A stretch of DNA of 6,317 nt, taken from Candidatus Bathyarchaeota archaeon (GTDB lineage: Archaea > Thermoproteota > Bathyarchaeia > TCS64). The DNA is taken from assembly GCA_030670015.1 (NCBI GenBank), contig DAOVCM010000057.1, positions 1-6,317 on the forward strand. The letters are read 5' to 3'. The notes below the pieces were generated by a model, which saw only the letters and a program-made list of their open reading frames with translations, did not search any database and was not told the origin of the DNA. The position numbers and the translations under genes are program-made. Positions 6,027 through 6,317 of this stretch are shown here, one piece after another (positions within the stretch are counted from its first letter, which is position 1; the number at the start of each line of letters is the position of its first letter).

Positions 6027-6314
6027 TCATTCACCCTTATCTTCTTTCGTTTTGATCCTGATCAGCCAGACCCCGCCCTCCTGCTCCTCGTAGCTGAGAT
6101 CGTATCGCCCCTTTGTCTGCTCTCTCATCTCGAGTTCCATCGGTAGGCCCACTGGCTTGTGATCGCTGACCACCTGCAGGGCATCTGGGGCCCTTATCTC
6201 TCTCAACTTACCCAATATGGCGAGTATTACGGGGTGGCGATAGGAAGGGATCAGTGAACGCACATCAATGGTTACAACTTCGGGACGCTCCCATTTTTGA
6301 CTTCTAGCTTCCAT
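6027..6314 (-). CDS. DUF2249 domain-containing protein
   Basis: This 95-residue protein is a single DUF2249 domain, related in fold to the small SirA/TusA-like proteins. The family pattern is clear: the opening strand VVTIDVRSL (13-21), the helix with HPVILAILGKLREI (27-40), the strand and signature turn LQVVSDHKPVGL (46-57, with the D51-H52-x-P54 motif), and the final RYDLSYEEQEGGVWLIRIKTK (70-90). The biochemical role of the family is not settled; relatives occur beside redox, nitrogen-oxide and metal-handling genes. The ATG at 6314 is only three bases from the window edge, so its ribosome site is unseen. The preceding codon is sense, so a longer N-terminus or fusion cannot be ruled out, although the domain itself is whole. 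It is separated from the GNAT gene by 263 bp with a possible terminator, so probably belongs to a different transcript. Confidence 0.82.
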   Translation of the reverse strand: MEARSQKWERPEVVTIDVRSLIPSYRHPVILAILGKLREIRAPDALQVVSDHKPVGLPMELEMREQTKGRYDLSYEEQEGGVWLIRIKTKEDKGE

Positions 6315-6317
6315 TTT

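Overview
All six recognisable genes in this window lie on the minus strand, so transcription runs from high to low coordinates. Neither end is complete: an ABC-transporter ATPase is cut at base 1, and a small DUF2249 gene starts three bases inside the right edge. The host looks most like an archaeon, perhaps thermophilic. The binding protein has a membrane-anchor N-terminus with no lipobox cysteine, arginine is often coded by AGA/AGG, short TATA-like boxes sit before genes, and spacers are AT-rich while genes are of moderate GC. This is inference; a bacterium is not excluded, because Shine-Dalgarno-like sites and one stem-plus-U-run terminator are also present.

Right to left: (1) a DUF2249 protein (6314-6027), followed by a T6 run; (2) a spacer (5764-6026) holding two abutting palindromes; (3) a two-gene operon, a GNAT-family acetyltransferase (5763-4801, TTG start) coupled by a 4-base ATGA overlap to an MFS transporter (4804-3527); (4) an AT-rich 331-bp spacer (3196-3526) with a terminator-like hairpin, a second long hairpin, a perfect 15-bp palindrome, helically phased TTAGG/CCTAA words and a TATA-like box; (5) a three-gene ABC importer operon of the COG1840/FbpABC/ThiBPQ type: binding protein (3195-2179), fused double-domain permease (2222-498) and ATPase (510 to beyond base 1), joined by overlaps.

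The importer would bind a solute outside the cell, pass it through a single 12-helix permease and power transport with the ATPase. The automatic label would be iron(III), but the binding protein has no tyrosine pair where FbpA-type proteins hold iron, so the substrate is open. The GNAT-MFS pair could modify a small molecule and move it across the membrane; the substrate is unknown.

The most interesting signal is regulatory. The palindrome upstream of the importer and one upstream of the GNAT-MFS operon share the core TAAC-AAN-GTTA with the same 3-base spacer. A degenerate relative overlaps the importer's putative core promoter. This hints at one regulator controlling both operons. I found no mobile element, CRISPR array, RNA gene or clearly unprecedented system.
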